Notes under the pieces: model-generated | Databases searched by the model: none | What the model saw: only the letters and a program-made list of their open reading frames with translations | What the model was told of the DNA's origin: nothing | In this document: piece after piece, positions 27,670 through 35,458 of the stretch | Position numbering within the stretch: the first letter of the stretch is position 1 | Layout: every line of letters begins with the position of its first letter | Assembly (NCBI GenBank): GCA_025361565.1 | Contig: JANYKN010000189.1 | Location: 156,089 to 220,088 of the forward strand | DNA: 64,000 nt | Source: Bacteroidota bacterium | Lineage (GTDB): Bacteria; Bacteroidota; Bacteroidia; Bacteroidales; NBLH01 | Reading direction: 5' to 3' | Position numbers and translations under genes: made by a program

Positions 27670-28512
27670 ATGACTAAAGAAACCGCTATAAAATTATTTG
27701 AGCAGAAGCAAGTCCGCTCTATTTGGAACAATGAAGAAGAAAAATGGTATTTTTCAATTGTTGATGTAGTTGGAGTATTAACTGAAAGTATTGACTCACA
27801 CGCTTACTGGAGAAAGCTGAAACAAAGACTTAAAGAAGAAGGAAATGAAACCGTGACGAATTGTCACGCTTTGAAAATGGAAGCTGCCGATGGAAAAATG
27901 AGAAAGACCGATGTTGCCAGTACGGAGCAACTATTCCGACTTATCCAATCAATTCCATCAAAAAAAGCTGAACCATTTAAACTTTGGCTGGCTCGAATAG
28001 GAAGTGAAAGAATTGATGAAATTGAAGACCCCGAACTTGGAATTGACCGCTTAATGGAAACCTATCTGAGAAAAGGTTATTCAAAAGAATGGATTAACCA
28101 GCGGTTAAAAAGCATTGAAGTCCGGAAAGAACTTACGGATGAATGGGATAATCGTGGAATACAGAAAGGACAAGAATATGCAATTCTTACTGATGAGATT
28201 ACTAAAGCATGGAGTGGATTTTCTACCAAGCAATATAAAGTATTCAAGGAATTAAAAAAAGAAAATCTCCGAGATCATATGACGAATTTGGAATTGGTTT
28301 TAAATATGCTCGCAGAAGCCACAACTACCGAGATCTCAAAGGAAAAAAACCCAAAAACATTTGAAGATAGCCGCATCATTGCAAACCAAGGCGGCACTAT
28401 TGCAGGCAATACCAGAAAAGAAATTGAAGAAAAAACAGGAAAAAAAGTAGTAAGCAGACAAAATGCCAAACAAATAGCCGCAAAAAAAATTAAGGAAATA
28501 GGTAAAAAGTGA
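27670..28512 (+). CDS. BRO-N/DinD-like protein
   Basis: This 280-residue protein has an N-terminal BRO-N (antirepressor-like) domain, about residues 5-110, with SIWNNEEEKWYFSIVDVV near residue 17 and LFRLIQSIPSKKAEPFK. A C-terminal part resembles the DNA damage-inducible DinD family and contains the conserved GGTIAGNTRKEIEEKTGKKV. BRO-N proteins are typical of phages and mobile regions. DinD is SOS-induced in E. coli. No LexA box is obvious, and no phage structural genes are near. It is intact and stands alone next to the orphan vsr. Confidence 0.82.
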   Translation: MTKETAIKLFEQKQVRSIWNNEEEKWYFSIVDVVGVLTESIDSHAYWRKLKQRLKEEGNETVTNCHALKMEAADGKMRKTDVASTEQLFRLIQSIPSKKAEPFKLWLARIGSERIDEIEDPELGIDRLMETYLRKGYSKEWINQRLKSIEVRKELTDEWDNRGIQKGQEYAILTDEITKAWSGFSTKQYKVFKELKKENLRDHMTNLELVLNMLAEATTTEISKEKNPKTFEDSRIIANQGGTIAGNTRKEIEEKTGKKVVSRQNAKQIAAKKIKEIGKK

Positions 28513-28654
28513 AAATTACTAAAGGGACCTCCTGAAAATTCATTATTTTACAGTCTTAGTCTCATAATTGATGGCATCAATTACCTCCATTGACGGCATC
28601 ATTTATTAAAATTGTCGGGATTCGAGATTCTTTGTTCCTAAATCTATTTGAAGA

Positions 28655-29224
28655 TTACCTCAACAAGCTGGTGTGTCGCACATCCTGTAATTCAAATTTT
28701 TCTATTTCCGGATGCCTATTGATAAATAATTTGTTGCTACCCGAATAATACCATATTGATATTCCGTTATTACCACCAACAAGTTCGCGATTTATGATAA
28801 TATTATATTGAGCCAGTTTCTTTTTGGCCATAATAACATTTTGATTACCAATGGTATTGTTATTGATTTCTAACACAGATGCACCACCCACAATTGTGGT
28901 ATGAATTTTTCTTAAACTTATTCCTTTTTTCAATAATTCTTTCACCATAAAGTCAATAGAACAGCTAACAAACTTAAAATCAATGGTATCAGGTTGATGT
29001 ATGAAACATGGATCAGGACATGTATCGGAACATTTAGATTCATATTTTGATCTGTCAGGCATTTGTGCATGGCATATTAACGACAATCGTTTAGGTACAT
29101 GAAATATTACAGACAAACAAGAGCCTAATACTGTCCATATCCTATCATTGGGATTTCTTAAAATTTCTAATTCACCTATGTTTAAAAATTTAAAGTTCTT
29201 CGAATTATCCAGCTCTTGATTCAT
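28655..29224 (-). CDS. CheD-like chemoreceptor glutamine deamidase
   Basis: This 189-residue protein matches CheD, which deamidates glutamines in chemoreceptors. The nucleophilic Cys36 is in TVLGSCLSVIFH and the His52 in CHAQMPD. The later GGASVLEI and IGNQNV motifs match GGA...IGxRN of the family. An extra Cys cluster is present in KCSDTCPDPC (near 64-73). No other chemotaxis gene is in the window, so its partner is elsewhere or it has another deamidation target. A -7 element, TATCTTTG on the minus strand (29372-29379), lies about 150 bases upstream. Confidence 0.87.
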   Translation of the reverse strand: MNQELDNSKNFKFLNIGELEILRNPNDRIWTVLGSCLSVIFHVPKRLSLICHAQMPDRSKYESKCSDTCPDPCFIHQPDTIDFKFVSCSIDFMVKELLKKGISLRKIHTTIVGGASVLEINNNTIGNQNVIMAKKKLAQYNIIINRELVGGNNGISIWYYSGSNKLFINRHPEIEKFELQDVRHTSLLR

Positions 29225-29471
29225 CTATCATTCTCCATTATTGAAATTAAGTTTTACTCTAATTGATTCTCACTATAAAATCATCAATTAAAAACTGAAT
29301 GAATATTTTATTATATCCTTAGCAATTAACAGGTTGTACGTATTATTATAAATGAAAAACGTGCAACGTTACAAAGATAAAAATAAGATTGTCGAATTAA
29401 AAATGGGTTTGATCAAATGTGATTGTTATTCTATAAAGTTGGACAATTAAATATCCAACAATATTTTTAGA

Positions 29472-29498
29472 TAAAAAAAGCAAGGCATAAACCTTGCT
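29472..29498 (-). terminator. Terminator at the end of the sulfur gene cluster
   Basis: AGCAAGG (29479-29485) and CCTTGCT (29492-29498) form a stem. On the minus strand it is followed by a run of seven T. It sits 12 bases after the stop of the lipoprotein rhodanese and marks the 3' end of the cluster. Confidence 0.8.
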
Positions 29499-29510
29499 CC
29501 ATATCTATCA

Positions 29511-30644
29511 TCAGCAACCTCCGCCACCACCCGCTTTTTGTTTCTTCTTAACTGGTGGTGCTTTGCTTTCTTTATCAGTAGCTTGGCTTGTATTGCCGGC
29601 AACTGTTGTTGCCGTTTTCAAACTTGGATTCATACCTTCAACCAATTCGTAATCAGCAATATCCCTTGATGGTGTAAATACTTTATCGTTAAAGCTTTGG
29701 GTAAAATTGTGCATAAACCCACTAGCGCCAAATGACAATGATTGCGCATTGTAGCCCAAAACCCTAAGATATGCCACAACTGATGCACTGGTCTGCCCGC
29801 TTAGGCAATACACCACAATGGGCTTGTCGGTGGGCAGGTTTTTCAGCATTTTGTCTTTGGAAAACGATTTTTTGGGTTCAAACATAATGGCGCCAGGCAA
29901 ATGACCTTTGTTATAATGTTGTGATGGCCAATAATTAACAATATAATAGTTGGCTGGATTTTTCATCAGCGTATCCACTTTTATCCTAGCAGGATCAAAT
30001 CCTTCACCGGCAATGGTTTTGGCTCGGTTTAGCATAATTGAATATCCACCAATTTCATTGGTTGTAATCTGCGGAAAATCGTATGTTTTTGGGCTGGTGT
30101 AGCTTGTTTTTTCAAGGATGGAAGTGTATTTATCCGAAATATTGTCCACTATTTTATTGGGTGTTATTTTTTTGCTCCATCCGGACATGCCGAATTTTAA
30201 AGCATATACATTGCTGTGCCCTATCAGGTGCAGTAATGTTGTATAATAAGATGCAGTCTGACCTGTGTGGCATGCAATTACCACTTTTTCATATGCACTT
30301 GTATTAACAGATTTATCGAGGTAATCGATTAAATTCTTTGGATTTACGAGTATAGCGCCATCAATATGTCCAGCTTCATATTCAGAAGTATCGCGGATAT
30401 CGAGGATTAGATAATTGGATTTGTTTTCCCAAACATCTGCAGCAGGAACCAAAAATGGTGCTTGCTCGGAATTGATAATGTCGCCCGATTTTTGGATAAA
30501 ATCGTATAATTGGGCGGTCTCATTCAGGTTGGAAGAGCTATCTTGTTGCGAGGCTTCCTTTTCCGTTTGTTTGTTTCCGCAGGAAGAAAGGAAAAATAAG
30601 CTTCCGGCTATGATGATGGTTAAAAGTAAATTGAATTGCTTCAT
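29511..30644 (-). CDS. Tandem-rhodanese lipoprotein with C-terminal GGGGGC tail
   Basis: This 377-residue protein is exported and lipid-anchored: the lipobox FLSSCG puts the modified cysteine near residue 22. Two rhodanese domains follow, about 60-160 and 210-320. Both keep an active-site Cys, in ACHTGQTASY (near 125) and YCLSGQTASV (near 281), so both may carry persulfide. The C-terminus is unusual: a Pro/Lys linker (APPVKKKQKA) and then five Gly and a terminal Cys. Two neighbouring rhodanese proteins end in nearly the same tail. It is the last gene of the cluster with the YeeE/YedE transporters and the molybdopterin reductase. Periplasmic or outer-membrane sulfur transfer is the likely role, by context. 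Confidence 0.85.
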   Translation of the reverse strand: MKQFNLLLTIIIAGSLFFLSSCGNKQTEKEASQQDSSSNLNETAQLYDFIQKSGDIINSEQAPFLVPAADVWENKSNYLILDIRDTSEYEAGHIDGAILVNPKNLIDYLDKSVNTSAYEKVVIACHTGQTASYYTTLLHLIGHSNVYALKFGMSGWSKKITPNKIVDNISDKYTSILEKTSYTSPKTYDFPQITTNEIGGYSIMLNRAKTIAGEGFDPARIKVDTLMKNPANYYIVNYWPSQHYNKGHLPGAIMFEPKKSFSKDKMLKNLPTDKPIVVYCLSGQTSASVVAYLRVLGYNAQSLSFGASGFMHNFTQSFNDKVFTPSRDIADYELVEGMNPSLKTATTVAGNTSQATDKESKAPPVKKKQKAGGGGGC

Positions 30645-30752
30645 TTTATATGGATTTTGAATATTCTGACTGAATTTCTATGGATATTATTCTTTAGAGC
30701 AAATGATATGTGATTTGTAAATCCTTTTGGCAATAATTATGTTAGATGTTTT

Positions 30753-30831
30753 CAGGCTTACAGCCTGATTATCAATCGTATTATTTTAGTAGGGCGTTGC
30801 CCTATTCTATTACTTTCAGGCTTTCAGCCTA
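30753..30831. repeat. Three short hairpins between rhodanese genes
   Basis: Three perfect small palindromes lie within 80 bases: TCAGGCT-TAC-AGCCTGA (30753-30769), TAGGGC-GTT-GCCCTA (30791-30805) and AGGCT-TTC-AGCCT (30819-30831). They resemble the interspersed REP-like palindromes of Bacteroidota genomes. They may protect or attenuate the operon transcript between the second and third rhodanese genes. Confidence 0.6.
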
Positions 30832-30858
30832 TTTAATTTCTATGTTCTAAGTTCAAAA

Positions 30859-31512
30859 TCAACACCCGCCACCAGCTTTTGCTTCTTTCTTTTTCTTTAC
30901 AACCGGTGTTGTTCCTGCTTTGTCGGTTTCACTACCAACTGAACTTACTTTGCCACCCGAAGTTTCGCCGATTATTTTAGCAAAATCGAATTTTGCTTTT
31001 TCGTCACGGTAATTTCCTGACAAAGGGGCATATTTCTTTATAATATATTCATTTACATAATCATATCCGCCCAACATGATTTTATTGTTTTTATAACCAA
31101 GTTGGTTTAAAATCATCCAAGAACCGCAAGCACCGGCATGATCGGAATAATAAAGCAAATTGGTTTTATCGTTTTGCTTCCATATTTTTTCATTTTCCTT
31201 GTCCAAAATATGATTTACTGGAATATTAATGGCGTTGAGCAAATGACCTTTCAGATAGTCAGGTGCACTTCGCAAATCAATAAACTGAAACTTATCACTT
31301 GGTTTATATATCTGATCAACAATTATTTCAGGACCGGCAACACCATCAAAGCTCAATATTTTTGCTAGCATTTGTTCCTCTGTCATTTTATAGTGCTTTT
31401 GTGGCTTGGGCATAAAAATTAAACCAAGAAAAATAACAGCTGCAAAAATGATAATTCCGTTAAATAAGGTTTTGGAAATTCCCCCTTGTTCTTTTTCTTG
31501 TTGTGTGTCCAT
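30859..31512 (-). CDS. Membrane-anchored rhodanese-like protein with C-terminal GGGC tail
   Basis: This 217-residue protein has one N-terminal transmembrane helix (about 17-34), so the rest faces the periplasm. A rhodanese fold follows (about 55-165; FIDLRSAPDYLKGHLLNAINIP is the typical first half, quoted in part). The usual active-site Cys is replaced: the loop reads LLYYSDHAGACGSW, with Tyr at the Cys position and a Cys several residues later. The tail is VVKKKKEAKAGGGC, and the terminal Cys and that loop Cys are the only two cysteines. It is a paralogue of the gene at 31699, and part of the sulfur cluster. Confidence 0.82.
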   Translation of the reverse strand: MDTQQEKEQGGISKTLFNGIIIFAAVIFLGLIFMPKPQKHYKMTEEQMLAKILSFDGVAGPEIIVDQIYKPSDKFQFIDLRSAPDYLKGHLLNAINIPVNHILDKENEKIWKQNDKTNLLYYSDHAGACGSWMILNQLGYKNNKIMLGGYDYVNEYIIKKYAPLSGNYRDEKAKFDFAKIIGETSGGKVSSVGSETDKAGTTPVVKKKKEAKAGGGC

Positions 31513-31698
31513 TTTGTGTTGTGTTAAACTTGTTGTATTTAATTATTTCACTATAAGCCTATTAACAAACCTCTTAAATTGAGTTTATCGATTCTCCCTT
31601 CTCCATGGGGGAATGGGACTTCAAGTTTCTTTTCAATTCTATTGATTCACTTATAGCTCATTAGCTTAAGTTCTAATAGCAAATTACTATCTTCAAAA

Positions 31699-32358
31699 CT
31701 AGCATCCCCCACCCGATTTAGCCTCTTTCTTCTTTTTTACCACAGGTGTTCCATCACCGCTTTTTGCATCAGTTGTAGCTGTAGAAATGCTTCCACCGCC
31801 ACCAAAATACATGGCTACTGCTTTTCTGAAACTGTACAAATCAATTTCGCTTTGTGGAGCACTTGCAAGAGGTGCTTTGGCTTTTATGATGTTTTCAAAA
31901 AATGCATTAAGCCCGCCTTTTAAAACATAATTGTTTTTAAAGTTCATCCTGCTGATAAGCATCCAAGCTTGGTTTGCATAAACTGTTCCGTTTGAATAAA
32001 TGATATTTGTTTTTATATCTTGGTTCAGAACATCTTGCCAAACATAATTTCCTTTTTTGTCTTTATCCAAAATATTTGCCAGAGGAATGTTAATAGCTTT
32101 TGGCAAACTGTAAGCTGCAAATTCTTCAGCCGTTCGCACATCGATCAATTGTATAGAAGGATCGCCTGAAATAATCAAACGTGCCACATTTTCGGGGCTA
32201 TAAAATCGATCGGAGGTACTTATAGACACCAATAAATCTTCTGGTGATAGCTCTTTTACATTTTTCCTGTGCGGAAGAAGTAATAATCCCAAAGCCAACA
32301 AAAACAGGATTCCGGTGACAAAATAATACCTCTTTCTTATAGTATTTCTAGCTTCCAT
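31699..32358 (-). CDS. Membrane-anchored rhodanese-like protein with C-terminal GGGC as its only cysteine
   Basis: This 219-residue protein has one N-terminal transmembrane helix (about 11-28) and a rhodanese fold (about 55-165) with IDVRTAEEFAAYSLPKAINI. The active-site loop is IIYSNGTVYANQAW, without any Cys. The protein's only cysteine is the final residue of VVKKKKEAKSGGGC. The fold is therefore kept while the catalytic residue is gone, and the terminal Cys is conserved with its neighbours. A sulfur-carrier or docking role fits better than sulfurtransferase catalysis. It lies between the YeeE/YedE genes and the other two rhodaneses. Confidence 0.82.
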   Translation of the reverse strand: MEARNTIRKRYYFVTGILFLLALGLLLLPHRKNVKELSPEDLLVSISTSDRFYSPENVARLIISGDPSIQLIDVRTAEEFAAYSLPKAINIPLANILDKDKKGNYVWQDVLNQDIKTNIIYSNGTVYANQAWMLISRMNFKNNYVLKGGLNAFFENIIKAKAPLASAPQSEIDLYSFRKAVAMYFGGGGSISTATTDAKSGDGTPVVKKKKEAKSGGGC

Positions 32359-32463
32359 AGCATTTCTTTTATACTGTGTTGGTTATTTAAAATAAAATCC
32401 AAAATTCAAAAAACAAATTACAAAAATTTAAAATTTGAGATTTCGGGAATTGATATTTGGAAT

Positions 32464-33063
32464 TTAATATTTCAATAGTTTGTTTGAAAACTTCTTGGTT
32501 ATCACTATGGTCATCCAAAACAATAAAATGGCGAACAGGATAAAAAAGAATTCCAAGGCTCCAGAAGAGATTCCCAATAAATTGTACATGGTAATTGCTC
32601 CAAGGTTTCCGGCTTCATGTAAATCCTTAAATAACCAATTGTAAGTTTCGCCATAAAAGAAAACTCCAATAAAAAGGCCGCCAATAAAGACGATGCCGTC
32701 AATTTTTCCAATAGCAGCTGCGGCAAAACTTGTTCCGGGGCAGTAACCGCCCACAATCATTCCCAAGCCAACCAACACACCGCCAACAATTGCCGACCAA
32801 ATGAAAGTTGGGTTTATGTAAATCAAATCCAAATCGATCCAGCCCAAATAGTTGAAATATAAAAGTCCGATAGATGCTGTTACAACCGCAGTAAGAAAAA
32901 CACGTAAAACAGTCATATCATATCCATAAAAAACGCCCACAATTTTACGGGCAGTCGAAAAACCAGCCTGTTCGAGAATGAATCCAAAAGATATCCCGAT
33001 GACAAAAGCAATTATTGAATTCCATTCCGGGTTTATTATTCCTTGTTGTATTAATGGTCCCAT
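32464..33063 (-). CDS. YeeE/YedE-family sulfur transporter, half-size, second copy
   Basis: This 199-residue protein has about five or six transmembrane helices and matches half of the YeeE/YedE family (TsuA-like), which brings thiosulfate or related sulfur species across the inner membrane. Visible signatures are FGFILEQAGFSTARKIVGVF near the first helix and IVGGYCPGTSFAAAA with its Cys near residue 97. Family members often have two such halves fused; here the second half is a separate gene upstream. In the first motif, a position that is Cys in many relatives is Ser here. Confidence 0.88.
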   Translation of the reverse strand: MGPLIQQGIINPEWNSIIAFVIGISFGFILEQAGFSTARKIVGVFYGYDMTVLRVFLTAVVTASIGLLYFNYLGWIDLDLIYINPTFIWSAIVGGVLVGLGMIVGGYCPGTSFAAAAIGKIDGIVFIGGLFIGVFFYGETYNWLFKDLHEAGNLGAITMYNLLGISSGALEFFFILFAILLFWMTIVITKKFSNKLLKY

Positions 33064-33237
33064 AGCTAAATTGTTATTGTATGTTGTTTATTTATTGAAT
33101 GTTGTACAAATATTCAAGTTCAATTTATATTTAGTTAAATTCCAAGACAGAAAATTCAAATAACAATAAATTCAATACGCCGGATTTAAAATCAATATTT
33201 TGAAATTTGTTTTTTTTGAAATTTGAAATTTCTGAAT

Positions 33238-33768
33238 TTATCTGTTTATCCAATACTTTCTTAAAAAGAAAGAGAACATAAATGCGCCACCAAACATGGC
33301 CATAAATGAGATAAAACCGGCAACCGAAAGATTTGACATACCAGTCAATCCCGCACCACTTGTACATCCGCGGCCAAGTGTAGCTCCAATTCCCGCAACT
33401 ATTCCACCAATTAAGGCCATAATCATCCGTGTATTTACTTTAACTTTTGGTGGCTTTACGATATCTTTTTTGATTCGCCCACCAATATATCCAGAAATCA
33501 AGGCACCAAAAATAAATCCTATCATTTCGAATACCAGCCAGGAGTTTAGCGGGCTGCTTCCTTCGCCTTTATAGCTGGAATAGAACTCCGAATTATTTGC
33601 ATGCTCCGGCGCAACAGCCGATACAATAGCTGTTACAGAACTTTTAATTGCTCCACTCGCGCCCAGGCCACGACCCGAAAAATAAAATGCAGCTATCATG
33701 GTAAGCCCTAGCAGAAAACCTGCCAAATAAGGGTTCATGTATTTTTTAGGTTCTTGTAATTTTTCCAT
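33238..33768 (-). CDS. YeeE/YedE-family sulfur transporter, half-size, first copy
   Basis: This protein of about 176 residues has five hydrophobic helices and the YeeE/YedE signature GIGATLGRGCTSGAGLTG, with a conserved Cys in the pore motif. I prefer the ATG at 33768 over the in-frame one at 33798. With the gene downstream it probably forms a heterodimer equivalent to the full-length transporter. The position between the reductase membrane subunit and the rhodaneses suggests that it delivers or removes the sulfur species handled by the cluster. The substrate is inferred from the family. Confidence 0.88.
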   Translation of the reverse strand: MEKLQEPKKYMNPYLAGFLLGLTMIAAFYFSGRGLGASGAIKSSVTAIVSAVAPEHANNSEFYSSYKGEGSSPLNSWLVFEMIGFIFGALISGYIGGRIKKDIVKPPKVKVNTRMIMALIGGIVAGIGATLGRGCTSGAGLTGMSNLSVAGFISFMAMFGGAFMFSFFLRKYWINR

Positions 33769-33843
33769 AAATGATTTTTTATGTAATATATTTTTCAATT
33801 TTGGGCACTAATGCACAAAGTTCCAATTTCTAATATCTAAGTT

Positions 33844-34857
33844 CTAATACAAATACCTCGTAATCTGCCCAGCCTCCACCATCACAAACCTAAAAATAAG
33901 CCCACCAAATAGAATCAGAAAGGCTGGAATGGAAATATGAACATGTATTCCACTTAATTCCATTACTTCAAAAATAGCTGGCATAATTAATCCCAAAATC
34001 ACCACAAAAAGACCAAAGTATACGGTAAACTGGCCTCCCCAAAATAGTGCTGCTGCATCAACCTGTACTTGAGGGCCTGCTAAAAATCCCATAAATAGGT
34101 GAAGGATAAAAAACAATTCAATAATGATCAACATGATATCAATTTTGCTGAACCATTTTTTCTCTTCGGGTAATTTAGACATCCACATAATGCTGGCAGC
34201 AGCTGTTGAAAATCCCGAAACCAAGAATATGGGTCCTAATATTGCAGTGTTCCAAAGTGGCCTTGCATTAAATGCAGAAAGTAAAATTCCGGTATAAACG
34301 CCTAATATCAATGAGTAAAACAAAATTACCCAGGCCAATTCTTTGCGTCTGAAAATGATGAATTTTTCAAATGTTTCAAGAAAATTATATTTCCACTTCC
34401 AGTTGACTTCACCTTCACTTTCTTTAAAAACTAATTTTAATAATTTAGATGAAAACCCTTTTTTTAAATCAATTTTTGGAAAAACTTCTTTTAAAAAACC
34501 ACCAACCCACATAAAAGACAAAGGTGTTATAATCATCAAAACCCATGCACCCCATGACATTGGCGACTCAAGTCGAATCACTGTGTACAATCTCCAGAAA
34601 AACAATTTATGTTTCAAATCGAGGAAAAGAGCTATTAAACCGATAATAATAGCAATGGGTGCAAGTATTGGTGCAATTTTCACTGCTGTAGGAAAACGAT
34701 CTTTCTCATCGCGGATAACATAAAAAGCAGCAAAAAATAACAAACCTGCGGCAAGTCCGCCAAGGAAAAGGTAAACAGGTATTTCCCAATGCCATAAGTG
34801 CAAAACCGGGTCAATATTCGGATTCATCCTTCCGCTAATAATTAATTCTTCTTTCAT
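33844..34857 (-). CDS. NrfD/PsrC-type membrane subunit of the molybdopterin reductase
   Basis: This 337-residue protein has about nine transmembrane helices and belongs to the NrfD/PsrC family, the quinone-interacting membrane anchor of polysulfide and related reductases. The N-terminal segment, HLWHWEIPVYLFLGGLAAG, is a strong family marker. The charged loop near residues 130-160 is cytoplasmic by analogy. It lies 67 bases downstream of the iron-sulfur subunit gene. It would exchange electrons with menaquinone, which this organism appears to make (mqnC). Confidence 0.9.
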   Translation of the reverse strand: MKEELIISGRMNPNIDPVLHLWHWEIPVYLFLGGLAAGLLFFAAFYVIRDEKDRFPTAVKIAPILAPIAIIIGLIALFLDLKHKLFFWRLYTVIRLESPMSWGAWVLMIITPLSFMWVGGFLKEVFPKIDLKKGFSSKLLKLVFKESEGEVNWKWKYNFLETFEKFIIFRRKELAWVILFYSLILGVYTGILLSAFNARPLWNTAILGPIFLVSGFSTAAASIMWMSKLPEEKKWFSKIDIMLIIIELFFILHLFMGFLAGPQVQVDAAALFWGGQFTVYFGLFVVILGLIMPAIFEVMELSGIHVHISIPAFLILFGGLIFRFVMVEAGQITRYLY

Positions 34858-34924
34858 TTGATATTATTTTCAGTAATTAAAATCAAATTGAGACTTTCCA
34901 GGTATTAAAACTTAGAAAGTCTAT

Positions 34925-35458
34925 TTAAATAAGGTAAAATATCTGTGGCGATGTTCCAGCCTCGGGAGCAAGTACTTTCCATTTTCTATTGGCCATTACC
35001 TTTGAAACCGGGCTGTTTGAATCGTCCAAATCACCAAAGTACATGCAATGTGTTGGACAAACTTCAACGCAAGCAGGATTCTGTCCATCTTTGAGGCGGT
35101 GATCGCAAAATGTACATTTATCAACCCAGCCTTCCGGGCTGCTATATCGCGCATCATAAGGACATGATTGGATACATGCTCCACATCCGATACATTTTTC
35201 GTGCGTTACTTTCACAATACCGCCTTCAATAACGTGGCTTGCTCCGGTTGGGCAAGTTCTTACACAAGGCGTGTTATCGCAATGGTTGCATCTTTCGGAA
35301 CGGAATTCCAATTGAAGCGAAGGATAAACTCCGTTTATGGTTTCGGTAACCCAGTCGCGGGCATAACCCAAAGGAATATTGTTCTCAGTTTGGCAAGCAA
35401 CCACGCAATCACTGCAGCCCACGCATTTTTTGGTATCTATAGCCATTGCATATCTCAT
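34925..35458 (-). CDS. Four-cluster 4Fe-4S electron-transfer subunit (PsrB-like)
   Basis: This 177-residue ferredoxin-like subunit has four cysteine groups. They include CVGCSDCVVAC (near 12-22), CNHCDNTPCVRTC (near 57-69), CIGCGACIQSC (near 90-100), and a final set with CTFC and CVEVCP. That is enough for four 4Fe-4S clusters, as in PsrB/PhsB/DmsB. It passes electrons between the molybdopterin subunit and the membrane subunit. Its start overlaps the catalytic subunit stop by four bases. It has no signal peptide of its own, so it would be exported together with the Tat substrate. Confidence 0.93.
   Translation of the reverse strand: MRYAMAIDTKKCVGCSDCVVACQTENNIPLGYARDWVTETINGVYPSLQLEFRSERCNHCDNTPCVRTCPTGASHVIEGGIVKVTHEKCIGCGACIQSCPYDARYSSPEGWVDKCTFCDHRLKDGQNPACVEVCPTHCMYFGDLDDSNSPVSKVMANRKWKVLAPEAGTSPQIFYLI

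Noticed and set aside
28562..28600. Short direct repeats (GATGGCATCAAT and GACGGCATCAT)
   Set aside because: Only two imperfect copies, with no spacer pattern or adjacent genes that would make an array or attachment site.
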